A stretch of 64,000 bases of DNA from Bacteroidota bacterium (GTDB taxonomy: Bacteria; Bacteroidota; Bacteroidia; Bacteroidales; VadinHA17). Below are positions 17,371-26,560 of the stretch, in pieces. The first letter of the stretch is position 1. The number at the start of each line of letters is the position of its first letter. The stretch is from positions 1-64,000 of the forward strand of contig JADFDS010000001.1 in NCBI GenBank assembly GCA_018262715.1. Direction: 5' to 3'. The translations under genes and the position numbers were made by a program. The notes under the pieces are model-generated. The model was not told where the DNA came from, ran no database searches, and worked only from the letters and a program-made list of their open reading frames with translations.

Positions 17371-18531
17371 TTAGTAAATTATCTCTTCCCTGAAATTCTC
17401 AACTATTGATCTGAAGGCATTGCCAACCGACTGACCGAGGCCGCACTTGGAAGCCACCTTCATGGTATCGGCAAGCTTGACCAGTTCATTCAGATAGGTA
17501 GATTTGGCTTCACCCTTCTTAACCTTCTCAACTCCCTTGAGCAGCTGCTGGCATCCCACACGGCAGGGTGTGCACTGTCCGCATGACTCCTCCGTGAAAA
17601 AATCCAGGTAATTGTGGAGAACGTTGTACATCGAACGGGAACTGTTGAACAGTTTCATCGAACCTCCCGTAGGTACTCCCTCGAAACCGATGATTGTATC
17701 CTCGAACTTCTTGCGCGGTACACAGAAGCCCGATGCTCCTCCTACCTGCACTGCCTTCGTGTCGCCATCGCCGAACTCATTGACAAACTCCTGGACGGTC
17801 ATGCCGAGTTCCAGCTCGAAGATTCCCGGAATGGGCGTGTCACCCGATATGGAAAAGACCTTTGATCCGCGTGAGTCCTTGGTCCCAAGCTTGACGTACT
17901 CCTGCGGCCCTTTCGCGATGATCATCATCGCAGTCACCAGGGTCTCCACGTTGTTGATTGATGTCGGTTTGGAGAACAGCCCTGATGTGGTCGGATAGGG
18001 GGGCTTGTTTCGCGGCTCGCCGCGGAATCCTTCAATTGATTCGAACAGTGCGCTCTCCTCACCGCAGATATATGCCCCGCTTCCCATGCGGTACTCAATG
18101 GTGAAGTCGTACCCGATCTCTGCAATCATCTTCTGAAACTTATGCAGTTCGAGGTAAAGCTGCGGCAGAAGGAACCTGTATTCACCGCGAAGGTATATGT
18201 AACCTTTCTTTGCTCCCATGGCCTTGCCGGCTATAGCCATGCCGCCGTATACCTTATATACTACACGGTCAAGGATCTCACGGTCCTTGAAGGTGCCTGG
18301 TTCTCCCTCATCGGCATTACATACTATATATTTCTCCGGATCCTTCTCGGCAGCGGTGAATTTCCACTTCATCCCGGTCGGGAAACCGGCACCTCCCCTG
18401 CCCTTCAGCCCTGATTCCAGTACCTGGTTTATGATTTCTTCCGGGGTCATCGAGAAAGCTTTCGCCAGCACTTCTTTTGCATCTATGCTCTCGAATATAA
18501 GATCAACTTTGGTCAGTCCTTTGCTTTTCAT
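17371..18531 (-). CDS. hydB: NuoF-like flavoprotein subunit of the hydrogenase (short form)
   Basis: A 386-residue NADH-binding subunit. It has the FMN/NADH region GRGGAGFPTGMKW (44-56), CGEESALFESIEGFRG (156-171) and the [4Fe-4S] ligands C317, C320, C323 and C363. It is only the NuoF core: the N-terminal thioredoxin-like [2Fe-2S] domain and the C-terminal two-cluster ferredoxin domain that many HydB proteins carry are both missing. The NuoE-like gene ends 15 bp upstream, which leaves no room for a longer start. Electrons would pass from FMN through this cluster to HydA and HydC. Confidence 0.9.
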   Translation of the reverse strand: MKSKGLTKVDLIFESIDAKEVLAKAFSMTPEEIINQVLESGLKGRGGAGFPTGMKWKFTAAEKDPEKYIVCNADEGEPGTFKDREILDRVVYKVYGGMAIAGKAMGAKKGYIYLRGEYRFLLPQLYLELHKFQKMIAEIGYDFTIEYRMGSGAYICGEESALFESIEGFRGEPRNKPPYPTTSGLFSKPTSINNVETLVTAMMIIAKGPQEYVKLGTKDSRGSKVFSISGDTPIPGIFELELGMTVQEFVNEFGDGDTKAVQVGGASGFCVPRKKFEDTIIGFEGVPTGGSMKLFNSSRSMYNVLHNYLDFFTEESCGQCTPCRVGCQQLLKGVEKVKKGEAKSTYLNELVKLADTMKVASKCGLGQSVGNAFRSIVENFREEIIY

Positions 18532-18546
18532 TGCAGTGCCTCCTCT

Positions 18547-19011
18547 TTATTTACGCATGTAACCTTTTATAACATCTATCACCGTCTCTGACGAGAGATC
18601 GGTGTAAGGCATGTCATTGACCAGCATTGCAGGCGCCTTGTGACACCATCCTATACAATTGGTCTCAAGCAGAGTAAACATCTTGTCAGGGGTGGTCTGG
18701 CCAACCTTTATCTTCAGTATTTCCTCCAGCGTGCTGATAACGTCATTCTTCCCCTTCATTGAGCATGTGATGGTCTTGCAGACCCTGATCACATTCTTCC
18801 CCCTCTCTTCCGTGTCAAGAAAAGTATAGAACGATGCCGTTCCGTATACTTCTGCCGCCGAGATGTCAAGCTCGGTGGCAACCTCTACCATCGCTTCATC
18901 AGTAAGATAATTGTGTTTTTTTACAATGTCCTGAAGGATCGGCATAAGGCTCTCTCTCTTCCGCCCGTATTTGTCTGCCAGCTCCTTCACCATGTTACCA
19001 GTTTGATACAT
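18547..19011 (-). CDS. hydC: NuoE-like [2Fe-2S] subunit of the hydrogenase
   Basis: A 154-residue thioredoxin-like ferredoxin. The [2Fe-2S] ligands are C78 and C83 (VCKTITCSMKG) and C119 and C123 (TNCIGWCHKAP), in the family spacing. The N-terminal helical part (1-70) is as in complex I 24-kDa subunits. It is the first gene of hydCBA, with 15- and 17-bp gaps to the next genes, so all three are likely one transcript ending at the 15513-15547 terminator. No consensus -7 box was found upstream. Confidence 0.93.
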   Translation of the reverse strand: MYQTGNMVKELADKYGRKRESLMPILQDIVKKHNYLTDEAMVEVATELDISAAEVYGTASFYTFLDTEERGKNVIRVCKTITCSMKGKNDVISTLEEILKIKVGQTTPDKMFTLLETNCIGWCHKAPAMLVNDMPYTDLSSETVIDVIKGYMRK

Positions 19012-19250
19012 TTCTGTTTGGGTTTTAGTGGTTATTTCTTATTGCATTTGTGTTAAGATTCCAACTGTGAAAATAATAACAATAAACTTTCAAAAAACCT
19101 TACTTATGTCATGTTTTTTAAAATAAATGTTATGCAACACCTCTCACGGCCATGCAGAGCAATGCTGAAGTGCGCATGCTATCCCGTCAATGATGCCAAT
19201 TTCTCCACCCCTTTTACCTGAATCGTCCACCATTTTTTTGTATTTTAAGC

Positions 19251-19258
19251 CATCTTTG
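19251..19258 (+). promoter_or_regulatory. Near-consensus -7 element (CATCTTTG) before kduI
   Basis: CATCTTTG has one mismatch to TATCTTTG and ends 20 nt before the chosen kduI ATG (19279). It overlaps an earlier in-frame ATG at 19258, which argues for the later start. Confidence 0.35.
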
Positions 19259-19278
19259 TGTTTAACAAAACAATAAAT

Positions 19279-20121
19279 ATGAAAACCAATATCGAAGTAA
19301 GATATGCAGCTCATCCTGATGATGTCAGGCATTGGGACACAGACCGGCTGCGCCGGGAACACCTGGTATCAGCGGTTTTTCAGGACAATGCCGTGACAAT
19401 GGTTTATTCTCTTTATGACCGAATGGTTGCGGGAGGCGCCAAACCGGCCGGCGAAGCGCTTAAGCTTGAGCCTGTTGATGAGGTGAAAGCCGCATTCTTC
19501 CTGCACAGACGCGAGCTGGGGGTATTCAACGTGGGGGGGCCTGGCAGGGTAACTGCCGGCGGAGCGGAATACGCACTGGAATACAAGGAGGCACTGTACC
19601 TGGGCTGCGGTGACAGGGAAGTGACTTTTGAAAGCAGTGATGCCGCAAATCCTGCCCTCTTCTATTTCAATTCCGCACCTGCACACCGCAACTACCCTGA
19701 CCGCAAGGTTACAAAAAAGGATTGCATCACCGCAGAGATGGGATCCGCCGAAGCAGCCAACCACAGGATCATCAACAAGATGATAGTACGGGAAGTGCTC
19801 GAAACATGCCAGCTGCAGATGGGGATGACCGAACTGAAACCCGGCAGTGTATGGAACACCATGCCGCCCCATACCCACGGCCGTCGCATGGAGGTTTACT
19901 TTTATTTTGAAGTCCCTGACGGCAGCGTTGTATGCCATTTCATGGGCCAGCCGTCAGAGACAAGACATATATGGATGAAAAACAACGAGGCTGTGATTTC
20001 ACCTCAGTGGTCAATTCACTCAGCTACGGCAACCTCAAACTACACATTCATCTGGGGTATGGCAGGAGAAAACCTCGATTACGGTGACCAGGATTTTCTG
20101 AAGCAGACTGACCTGCGGTAG
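19279..20121 (+). CDS. kduI: 5-keto-4-deoxyuronate isomerase
   Basis: A 280-residue cupin enzyme, of family-typical length from ATG 19279. It converts 4-deoxy-L-threo-5-hexosulose uronate, formed from unsaturated galacturonate, to 3-deoxy-D-glycero-2,5-hexodiulosonate. Zinc ligands are visible as H198 and H200 (PPHTHGRRME), E205 and H247 (PQWSIHSA), each shifted two places from the known E. coli set. An ATG 21 bp upstream would add MFNKTIN and overlaps the putative -7 box, so it was not used. It is followed by kduD after 28 bp. It is cytoplasmic and works on products of GH105 and pectate-lyase action. Confidence 0.95.
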   Translation: MKTNIEVRYAAHPDDVRHWDTDRLRREHLVSAVFQDNAVTMVYSLYDRMVAGGAKPAGEALKLEPVDEVKAAFFLHRRELGVFNVGGPGRVTAGGAEYALEYKEALYLGCGDREVTFESSDAANPALFYFNSAPAHRNYPDRKVTKKDCITAEMGSAEAANHRIINKMIVREVLETCQLQMGMTELKPGSVWNTMPPHTHGRRMEVYFYFEVPDGSVVCHFMGQPSETRHIWMKNNEAVISPQWSIHSATATSNYTFIWGMAGENLDYGDQDFLKQTDLR

Positions 20122-20149
20122 ATACGCAAAAACGAATAAGAGCAGTGAC

Positions 20150-20935
20150 ATGAACAGCAACCTTTTCAGACTTGACGGCCGGGTGGCGCTTGTCACCGGC
20201 GCCTCATACGGGATCGGAATGGCGATGGCAAAAGCCCTGGCAGAAGCAGGAGCTACTCTTGTGTTCAATGACCGGAATCCCGACAGGGTGACTGAAGCCC
20301 TCGCCGGATACAGAAAGAGTGGCATCGATGCCAGGGGATATGTTTTCGATGTTACTGACGAAACAGCTGTCAGGGAGTATATTGAAAAGATCACCTCCGA
20401 GATCGGCGTGATTGACATACTGGTAAACAACGCAGGGATCATAAAACGGATACCTGCCCTTGAGATGGATGCTGCTGACTTCCGCGAGGTTATAGACATC
20501 GACCTTGCCGGCCCGTTCATCATGTCGAAAGCCGTGGCTCCGGGCATGATTAGGAAAGGGAGCGGAAAGATCATAAATATCTGCTCCATGATGAGTGAGG
20601 TGGGACGTGAAACGGTCTCGGCATATGCCTCCGCCAAGGGCGGGCTTAAGATGCTGACCCGCAACCTCGCCTGCGAGTGGGCTGAATACAATATCCAGGT
20701 GAACGGTATCGGACCAGGATATATCGCAACACCCCAGACAGCACCGCTGCGCACCGAAGGCCATCCCTTCAACTCATTCATCATCGGCCGTACGCCGGCA
20801 GCACGCTGGGGAACACCCGGAGACCTCCAGGGACCAGTGGTTTTTCTGGCCTCTCCTGCTTCAGATTTCGTAAACGGGCACATCCTCTATGTAGACGGCG
20901 GAATACTCGCATATATTGGAAAACAACCCAGGTAA
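20150..20935 (+). CDS. kduD: SDR oxidoreductase, KduD / gluconate 5-dehydrogenase type
   Basis: A 261-residue short-chain dehydrogenase: the NAD(P) motif TGASYGIGMAMA (about 16-27), LVNNAGI near 96, and the catalytic YASAK near 160. Next to kduI it most likely reduces 3-deoxy-D-glycero-2,5-hexodiulosonate to 2-keto-3-deoxygluconate. Sequence alone cannot separate KduD from gluconate 5-dehydrogenase, which is its closest relative; the neighbour decides. It is cytoplasmic. The next gene starts 12 bp later, so kduI, kduD and the DUF4861 gene look like one transcript. Confidence 0.88.
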   Translation: MNSNLFRLDGRVALVTGASYGIGMAMAKALAEAGATLVFNDRNPDRVTEALAGYRKSGIDARGYVFDVTDETAVREYIEKITSEIGVIDILVNNAGIIKRIPALEMDAADFREVIDIDLAGPFIMSKAVAPGMIRKGSGKIINICSMMSEVGRETVSAYASAKGGLKMLTRNLACEWAEYNIQVNGIGPGYIATPQTAPLRTEGHPFNSFIIGRTPAARWGTPGDLQGPVVFLASPASDFVNGHILYVDGGILAYIGKQPR

Positions 20936-20947
20936 AGATCAGATACT

Positions 20948-22075
20948 ATGCAAAAGCTCTCACTCTTCCTGATATCACTCTTTCTCCTTGCCGGCTGCAG
21001 CGGCAACCGGATGAAGGTCACCCTTGATAATGCCCTTTCCATTGACCGGTTTGCCGAAACCGTTGAGATTCCCATCAGTGACATTGCCTCCAGGTTGGGT
21101 GATATTGATCCGGCAGCACTCGTAGTGACCGACAGCAAAGGCGCTGAGGTGCCGTCACAGATCATCCGGGCGGGCCAGGCCGAACCGCTCTCGCTTATCT
21201 TCCAGGCGGATGTAAAAGCAGGCTCTTCCGCAAGGTACTACATCGCTTCGGGGACTCCGCAGAGTTATGAACCAAAGGCTTATGGCCGGTTCGTACCGGA
21301 GAGGTACGATGACTACGCCTGGGAAAATGACCGTATCGCCTTCCGCATCTACGGACCGGCGCTCATCGCCAAGGATGGCCCGAGCAACGGCCTCGACGTA
21401 TGGATAAAGAGGACCGGCAAAATGGTCATAGACAGATGGTATTCCGACTACCTCGCGGGCATAAACACTTACCATGACGATAACGGGGAAGGGTGTGACT
21501 GCTACAAGGTGGGACGCACACTCGGCGCCGGGGCCATGGCACCGTATGTTGATGACTCACTCTGGCTGGCAATCAACTTCGAAAACTGGAAGACCCTTGA
21601 CAACGGACCCGTAAGAACCTCGTTCCGGCTCACTTACCCACCTTTCCTGGTTCGTGACGTCATGGTGACCGAGACACGGACAATCTCACTTGATGCAGGC
21701 AGCCAGCTGACCAAAATAACTGAAGAATACACGGGGATTGACAAGGAATTTACCGTGGCAGCAGGGATAGTCAGGAGGGAGGAAGGCTCTCCCCTGCTCT
21801 TTCCTCCTGAGAAGAATGCAATCGCCTACCGCCTTGACGGTGGTGAGGGCGGGATAACATACATTGGCACCGTGCTGACCACACCCGCCACAGCAGTGGA
21901 GGATATCGCTGATCACCTTATGATTGTCACACACTACCGCCCGGGGACACCCCTGACCTACTACACTGGGGCCGGATGGAGCAAGTGGGGATTTGAAACA
22001 GATGCTGCCTGGACCCGCTATGTAAACGAGTTCTCTCAGAAACTGGCTTCTCCCCTGAAGGTCAAAACAGAATAA
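20948..22075 (+). CDS. DUF4861 family lipoprotein of pectin locus
   Basis: A 375-residue protein with a lipoprotein signal (LFLISLFLLAGCSGN, lipobox C at about 18), so it is anchored in a membrane and faces the periplasm or outside. The body matches what I recall of DUF4861 proteins: YARYYIASG-like, WENDRIAFRIYG (about 117-128) and GLDVWIKRTGKMVIDRWY are typical words. DUF4861 proteins are common beside uronate-polysaccharide genes, and no biochemical role is established to my knowledge. Its place between kduD and the pectin sensor suggests a role in handling uronate oligomers. Six bp separate it from the sensor gene. Confidence 0.75.
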   Translation: MQKLSLFLISLFLLAGCSGNRMKVTLDNALSIDRFAETVEIPISDIASRLGDIDPAALVVTDSKGAEVPSQIIRAGQAEPLSLIFQADVKAGSSARYYIASGTPQSYEPKAYGRFVPERYDDYAWENDRIAFRIYGPALIAKDGPSNGLDVWIKRTGKMVIDRWYSDYLAGINTYHDDNGEGCDCYKVGRTLGAGAMAPYVDDSLWLAINFENWKTLDNGPVRTSFRLTYPPFLVRDVMVTETRTISLDAGSQLTKITEEYTGIDKEFTVAAGIVRREEGSPLLFPPEKNAIAYRLDGGEGGITYIGTVLTTPATAVEDIADHLMIVTHYRPGTPLTYYTGAGWSKWGFETDAAWTRYVNEFSQKLASPLKVKTE

Positions 22076-22081
22076 CAGGAT

Positions 22082-25000
22082 ATGCGGTCCGCTGCCTGTA
22101 AAACGGCCCTGGTGCTGCTGTTGATGGTGACGGCGGCACTTCGCACAGGCTGCGGTCAGTTTAAGAGTGCATTCACCCATTATTCAGTTGAGGACGGCCT
22201 CTCAGAGGGAGTTGTTCTCACCATGCACCAGGACCGCGAAGGGCTTATGTGGTTCGGAACGTTCGACGGCCTTAACCGGTTCGACGGATACAACTTTAAG
22301 GTTTACAAATCGGGATACAACTCCGCATACGGACTTACAAACAACCGCGTGGACCGGATCACCGAAGATGACCTGGGCTATCTCTGGATCATGAATAATG
22401 ACGGTGAGGTGTACCGTATGAACACCCGTTCCGAGGAGTTCATCAACTTCAATGAGATAAGCTCCTCGGGATCAGGCAACTACTCCCCCGTCAACCAGAT
22501 CTGCTGTTTCAGCGGCGGAGAGACCTGGCTGCAGGCCGAAGCCGGAACATGCATCAGGGTTATCTCATCGGCTTCATCTCCAGGTTACACGATAGACAGG
22601 TTCAATTGCCAGGGCAGTGATAACACTCCGGTAAAGGTCAACCTCATCAGCAGGGACAGTCGCGGGACGGCCTGGATACTTACCTCAGTCGGACTGTTCC
22701 GGGTCAGGGGAGATGATAAAGTGCCCGTCAGGGCACTCACCCCGGGCATTCGCCCGGAGGGCAGAAACGGTTTCTTCTGCATTCATGAGGCGGGAGACAG
22801 GTTATGGTTCGGCACCGGCAACGGAACCATCATTATTACCGATGCTGAGGCCGGTGCGTACGAGGAACTTAGCCTGGGAGTGCGCTCCGACATTATCAGC
22901 ATCAGGCAGCTGAACCAGCGTGATCTGCTGATCCTTACCTCCGGCGACGGCTTCTTCGTCTATTCGCCGGTTACGGCAGAAAAAAAGCAATTCGACACGT
23001 CTCGGTACCCGGCGATGCCGACAAACAGCATGGTATCGGCATACGTGGACAGGTATGGCGAAGCGTGGATCGAATCTGCTGCCGCCGGTGTGGTGCACTA
23101 TGATCCGTTCACGGGAACGGTGCGGCACTTCAGGATGAATGTTGACAAGACAAACCCGAATGTGCTCCTTCCCAGTTTCGTCATATTTGAAGATGTCAAT
23201 GATATGCTCTGGATCTATCCCAGGGGAGGAGGATTCTCGCGTTATAACAGGGTAGAGCGCAGGCTTGAATACTTTTTCAATGAACCGGGAGGTGCTGACA
23301 GACGGTTTCCCAACCTGATACATTCGGCCCTGTCAGACAACCAGGGGAACCTGTGGATGTGCACCATCACGCGAGGGATAGAGAAAGTCTCTTTCTTCCC
23401 GAACCTGTTCAGGGTGCTGAGCCCCAAACCTGTGGCAGCCAGCCACTCAGAAAACGAAGTCAGGGCTATCTTCGAGGATAACAACCGCCATTTGTGGGCC
23501 GCAACGCGAGACGGCAGGGTTTACCTGTTCGATCCTGCAAAAAAAATGGTGGGATACCTCAGGGACAACGGCACCTTCAGCTCGGGCGAAGCATTCAATG
23601 CCCTGGTGTACGTGATCACCCAGGACAGCAGGGGGAGCATATGGATAGGATCAAAAGGCGGAGGCCTCTTCAGGCTCGAGCCTGTGACAAAAGGGCCCGC
23701 TTACTCCTACAGGATCACAGGATACCGCCATAACGATGCAGACCCGTACAGCCTGAGTCATGACAATGTCTACTCTGTGCATGAAGACCGCGGCGGACGG
23801 ATATGGGTGGGCACATTCAACGGCGGTATAAACTACATCTCAGAGGAAGGCGGCAGGGTAAGGTTTATCAACGCAGGCAACAGACTTAAGAATTACCCCT
23901 ATTCAAACCATAAAAGGGTAAGGTATATCACCTCTGACAACCATGGAAGGATTTGGGTTGGCACTACCAGCGGCCTGGTGATTTTCAGCAGGGACTTCGC
24001 GGAACCTGAAGACGCAGAGTTCACCACCTGCTTCTTTAATCCTGATGTCGAGACCAGCCTGGCCAACAACGATGTCCATTACATATACTGCTCGCCCGAT
24101 GACGAAATCTTTGTAGCCACATTCGGCGGAGGCCTGAACCGGGTGACCCGCAACGGCGAAATGCCCGTATTCAAATCGTACACCGTAAGGACCGGAGCGC
24201 CTGATGATGTGATCCTGAGCATTGTCGATGACCTCAACGGAAATCTGTGGCTGAGCAGTGAAAGGGGTATCCTGAAGTTCAACAAGGCTGCCGAATCATT
24301 TGAGATTTACAGCGATCAGAGCGGCGTCGAGAAAAGGTATTTCTCCGAGGCAACAGGTCTCAGAACAAGTGACAGCGAGATCATGTTCGGATTTGACAAC
24401 GGCATCTACTGCTTTAATCCGGCACAGGTCAGGAAGGTGAATTATGTTCCCCCGCTTCAGTTCACACGCCTTCTGGTTGCCGGCACCGATGTACATACCA
24501 CCGGCGGCAACTACAACCGGCCGGGTGAAAAGGGTGAGCAGGCCACGCTTGAGCTGAAGCATGACCAGAAGAGTCTCACAATTGAGTTTGCGGCACTCGA
24601 TTACCGGAATCCAAAAAACATCCAGTACGCCCACAGGCTCGAGGGGGTTGATCCTGACTGGATAATCGCAAGAGGGCAGCGTACCGCCTCATATACCAAT
24701 CTTGATCCCGGTGAATACCTTTTCAGCGTAAGGTCAACCAACTCCGACGGCATCTGGGTTGACAACACACGCACGGTCAGGGTTACGGTGAAACCCTCAT
24801 TCTGGCAGACACTCTTTGCCAGGCTACTGATCGTACTGGCCGGTGCTGCACTGATAGCGCTTGCAATTTATGTCATCTTCACCATGTACAAGCTTCGTCA
24901 CAAGGTGGAGGTTGAACAGATCATCACCAACCTGAAGCTGAAGTTCTTCACGGATATTTCTCACGAGCTCCGTACCCCTCTCACACTCATCTCCTCGCCT

Positions 25001-26536
25001 GTAACCAACATCCTGCAGAACAACCGGCTCGAGCCCGAGGTAAGAGATCAGCTGACCCTCGTGCAGAACAATACCCAGCGAATGCTGAGGCTCGTAAACC
25101 AGATACTTGACTTCAGGAAAGTACAGAACCGGAAGATGAAGCTGAGAATAGAGGAGTTCCCGCTCGGACCGTTTATTAAGGGCATATGCGCTGACTTCCG
25201 CAAGGCGGCAGAGGATAAGGGGATCAGGTTTACAGTTGATGACCTTTCTGAAGGTGAAAAGGTATGGGCTGACCGAGACAAAGTGGAAAAAATCGTCTTT
25301 AACCTGATCACCAACGCACTGAAGTTCACCCCCCGCGGAAAGAATGTGACTGTCACTGTCAGAAAGAACAGTGACTCTCTGGAGCTGATAGTGGCAGACC
25401 AGGGGACCGGGCTCTCCAGGGAGAAGATAAAAAACCTCTTCATGCGTTTCAGCAGTGATGAAGGGGAGGTGACAACCCTCCAGCCCGGCACCGGGATAGG
25501 ACTGTCGCTCAGCAGGGAACTGGCGGAACTGCACCGTGCCGAACTGACTGCCGAGAGTGAGGAGGGCAAGGGAGCCACCTTCCGGGTAATTTTCAGACTT
25601 GGATTCTCCCACTTTGACAACGAAACGGAATTTGTCCTGTCTGACGGACAGAATCCTCTCAGAACACGTCAGACGCCTTCAGCCATGCAGGAAGAAGATG
25701 AGGAGAATGAGGCCGTGGAAGGCGATGATGAACCCGTTCTGCTGTTCATCGAAGACAACGAAGAGCTCCGGAGCTTCATAAAGATTATCCTTTCTGACGG
25801 ATTCCATGTCATTGAGGCCGGCAACGGTATCGAAGGGTTTGAGATTGCACGGAACCAGCTTCCTGATATCATTATCACTGACCTGATGATGCCTGAGATG
25901 GACGGGCTTGAACTGGCACGGCGGATAAAGGAAGAGGTCACCACTTCACATATCCCGGTTGTTGTCCTTACAGCCAAGTCAGACCTTGACACGCAGGTCG
26001 AAGCCCTGAAACGGGGAGCTGACGATTTCATCACCAAGCCCTTCAGCTCCACCTACCTAAGGGCCAGGATCGAAAACATACTCCGGCAGCGAAAAAAACT
26101 GCAGGAGCTGTTCCTCTCCTCACTTGATGACTATCACCGGCCGAAAAACGGTAAACCTGTTGATATCACTCCGTCGGAACCGGTAATAGAATCGTATGAT
26201 GACAGGCTCATGAAAAATCTGATGGAGGTAATGGAGGAGAATATTGACAACTCGGCGCTCACCGTTGATGAGCTTGTATCGAAGATGGGAATAGGCAGGT
26301 CAGTCTTCTTCAAGAAGCTGAAGAGCCTTACAGGCCTTGCACCTGTTGAATTCATAAGGGAGGTGAGGGTCAAAAGGGCCGCTCAGCTCATAGAGTCAGG
26401 CGAATACACTATCTCCCAGGTCACCTACATGGTTGGCTGCAATGATCCCCGGTATTTCTCGCGCATCTTCAAACAACGCTTCGGGATGACCCCTACGGAA
26501 TACAGGGACAAACACGTAAAACAGAAACAGGGCTGA
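22082..26536 (+). CDS. Hybrid two-component system sensor/regulator (HTCS)
   Basis: A 1484-residue one-chain regulator. After a signal peptide come two-component beta-propeller repeats (about 30-780, many WxGTxxGGLxR words such as MWFGTFDGLNRFDG), a Y_Y_Y domain (about 815-900), a transmembrane helix (about 911-935), HisKA with the phosphorylated His in DISHELRTP near 962, an HATPase domain (about 1065-1185), a receiver with IEDNEE and the acceptor Asp in ITDLMMPEMDG near 1265, and an AraC-type helix-turn-helix (about 1385-1480). Proteins of this kind sense glycan fragments in the periplasm and switch on the adjacent utilisation genes. Its position between kduI-kduD and GH105/GH28 indicates a pectin oligosaccharide signal. 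No SusC/SusD pair is adjacent. Confidence 0.95.
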   Translation: MRSAACKTALVLLLMVTAALRTGCGQFKSAFTHYSVEDGLSEGVVLTMHQDREGLMWFGTFDGLNRFDGYNFKVYKSGYNSAYGLTNNRVDRITEDDLGYLWIMNNDGEVYRMNTRSEEFINFNEISSSGSGNYSPVNQICCFSGGETWLQAEAGTCIRVISSASSPGYTIDRFNCQGSDNTPVKVNLISRDSRGTAWILTSVGLFRVRGDDKVPVRALTPGIRPEGRNGFFCIHEAGDRLWFGTGNGTIIITDAEAGAYEELSLGVRSDIISIRQLNQRDLLILTSGDGFFVYSPVTAEKKQFDTSRYPAMPTNSMVSAYVDRYGEAWIESAAAGVVHYDPFTGTVRHFRMNVDKTNPNVLLPSFVIFEDVNDMLWIYPRGGGFSRYNRVERRLEYFFNEPGGADRRFPNLIHSALSDNQGNLWMCTITRGIEKVSFFPNLFRVLSPKPVAASHSENEVRAIFEDNNRHLWAATRDGRVYLFDPAKKMVGYLRDNGTFSSGEAFNALVYVITQDSRGSIWIGSKGGGLFRLEPVTKGPAYSYRITGYRHNDADPYSLSHDNVYSVHEDRGGRIWVGTFNGGINYISEEGGRVRFINAGNRLKNYPYSNHKRVRYITSDNHGRIWVGTTSGLVIFSRDFAEPEDAEFTTCFFNPDVETSLANNDVHYIYCSPDDEIFVATFGGGLNRVTRNGEMPVFKSYTVRTGAPDDVILSIVDDLNGNLWLSSERGILKFNKAAESFEIYSDQSGVEKRYFSEATGLRTSDSEIMFGFDNGIYCFNPAQVRKVNYVPPLQFTRLLVAGTDVHTTGGNYNRPGEKGEQATLELKHDQKSLTIEFAALDYRNPKNIQYAHRLEGVDPDWIIARGQRTASYTNLDPGEYLFSVRSTNSDGIWVDNTRTVRVTVKPSFWQTLFARLLIVLAGAALIALAIYVIFTMYKLRHKVEVEQIITNLKLKFFTDISHELRTPLTLISSPVTNILQNNRLEPEVRDQLTLVQNNTQRMLRLVNQILDFRKVQNRKMKLRIEEFPLGPFIKGICADFRKAAEDKGIRFTVDDLSEGEKVWADRDKVEKIVFNLITNALKFTPRGKNVTVTVRKNSDSLELIVADQGTGLSREKIKNLFMRFSSDEGEVTTLQPGTGIGLSLSRELAELHRAELTAESEEGKGATFRVIFRLGFSHFDNETEFVLSDGQNPLRTRQTPSAMQEEDEENEAVEGDDEPVLLFIEDNEELRSFIKIILSDGFHVIEAGNGIEGFEIARNQLPDIIITDLMMPEMDGLELARRIKEEVTTSHIPVVVLTAKSDLDTQVEALKRGADDFITKPFSSTYLRARIENILRQRKKLQELFLSSLDDYHRPKNGKPVDITPSEPVIESYDDRLMKNLMEVMEENIDNSALTVDELVSKMGIGRSVFFKKLKSLTGLAPVEFIREVRVKRAAQLIESGEYTISQVTYMVGCNDPRYFSRIFKQRFGMTPTEYRDKHVKQKQG

Positions 26537-26560
26537 GCCCGGCAAAATTTTACCATCTTC

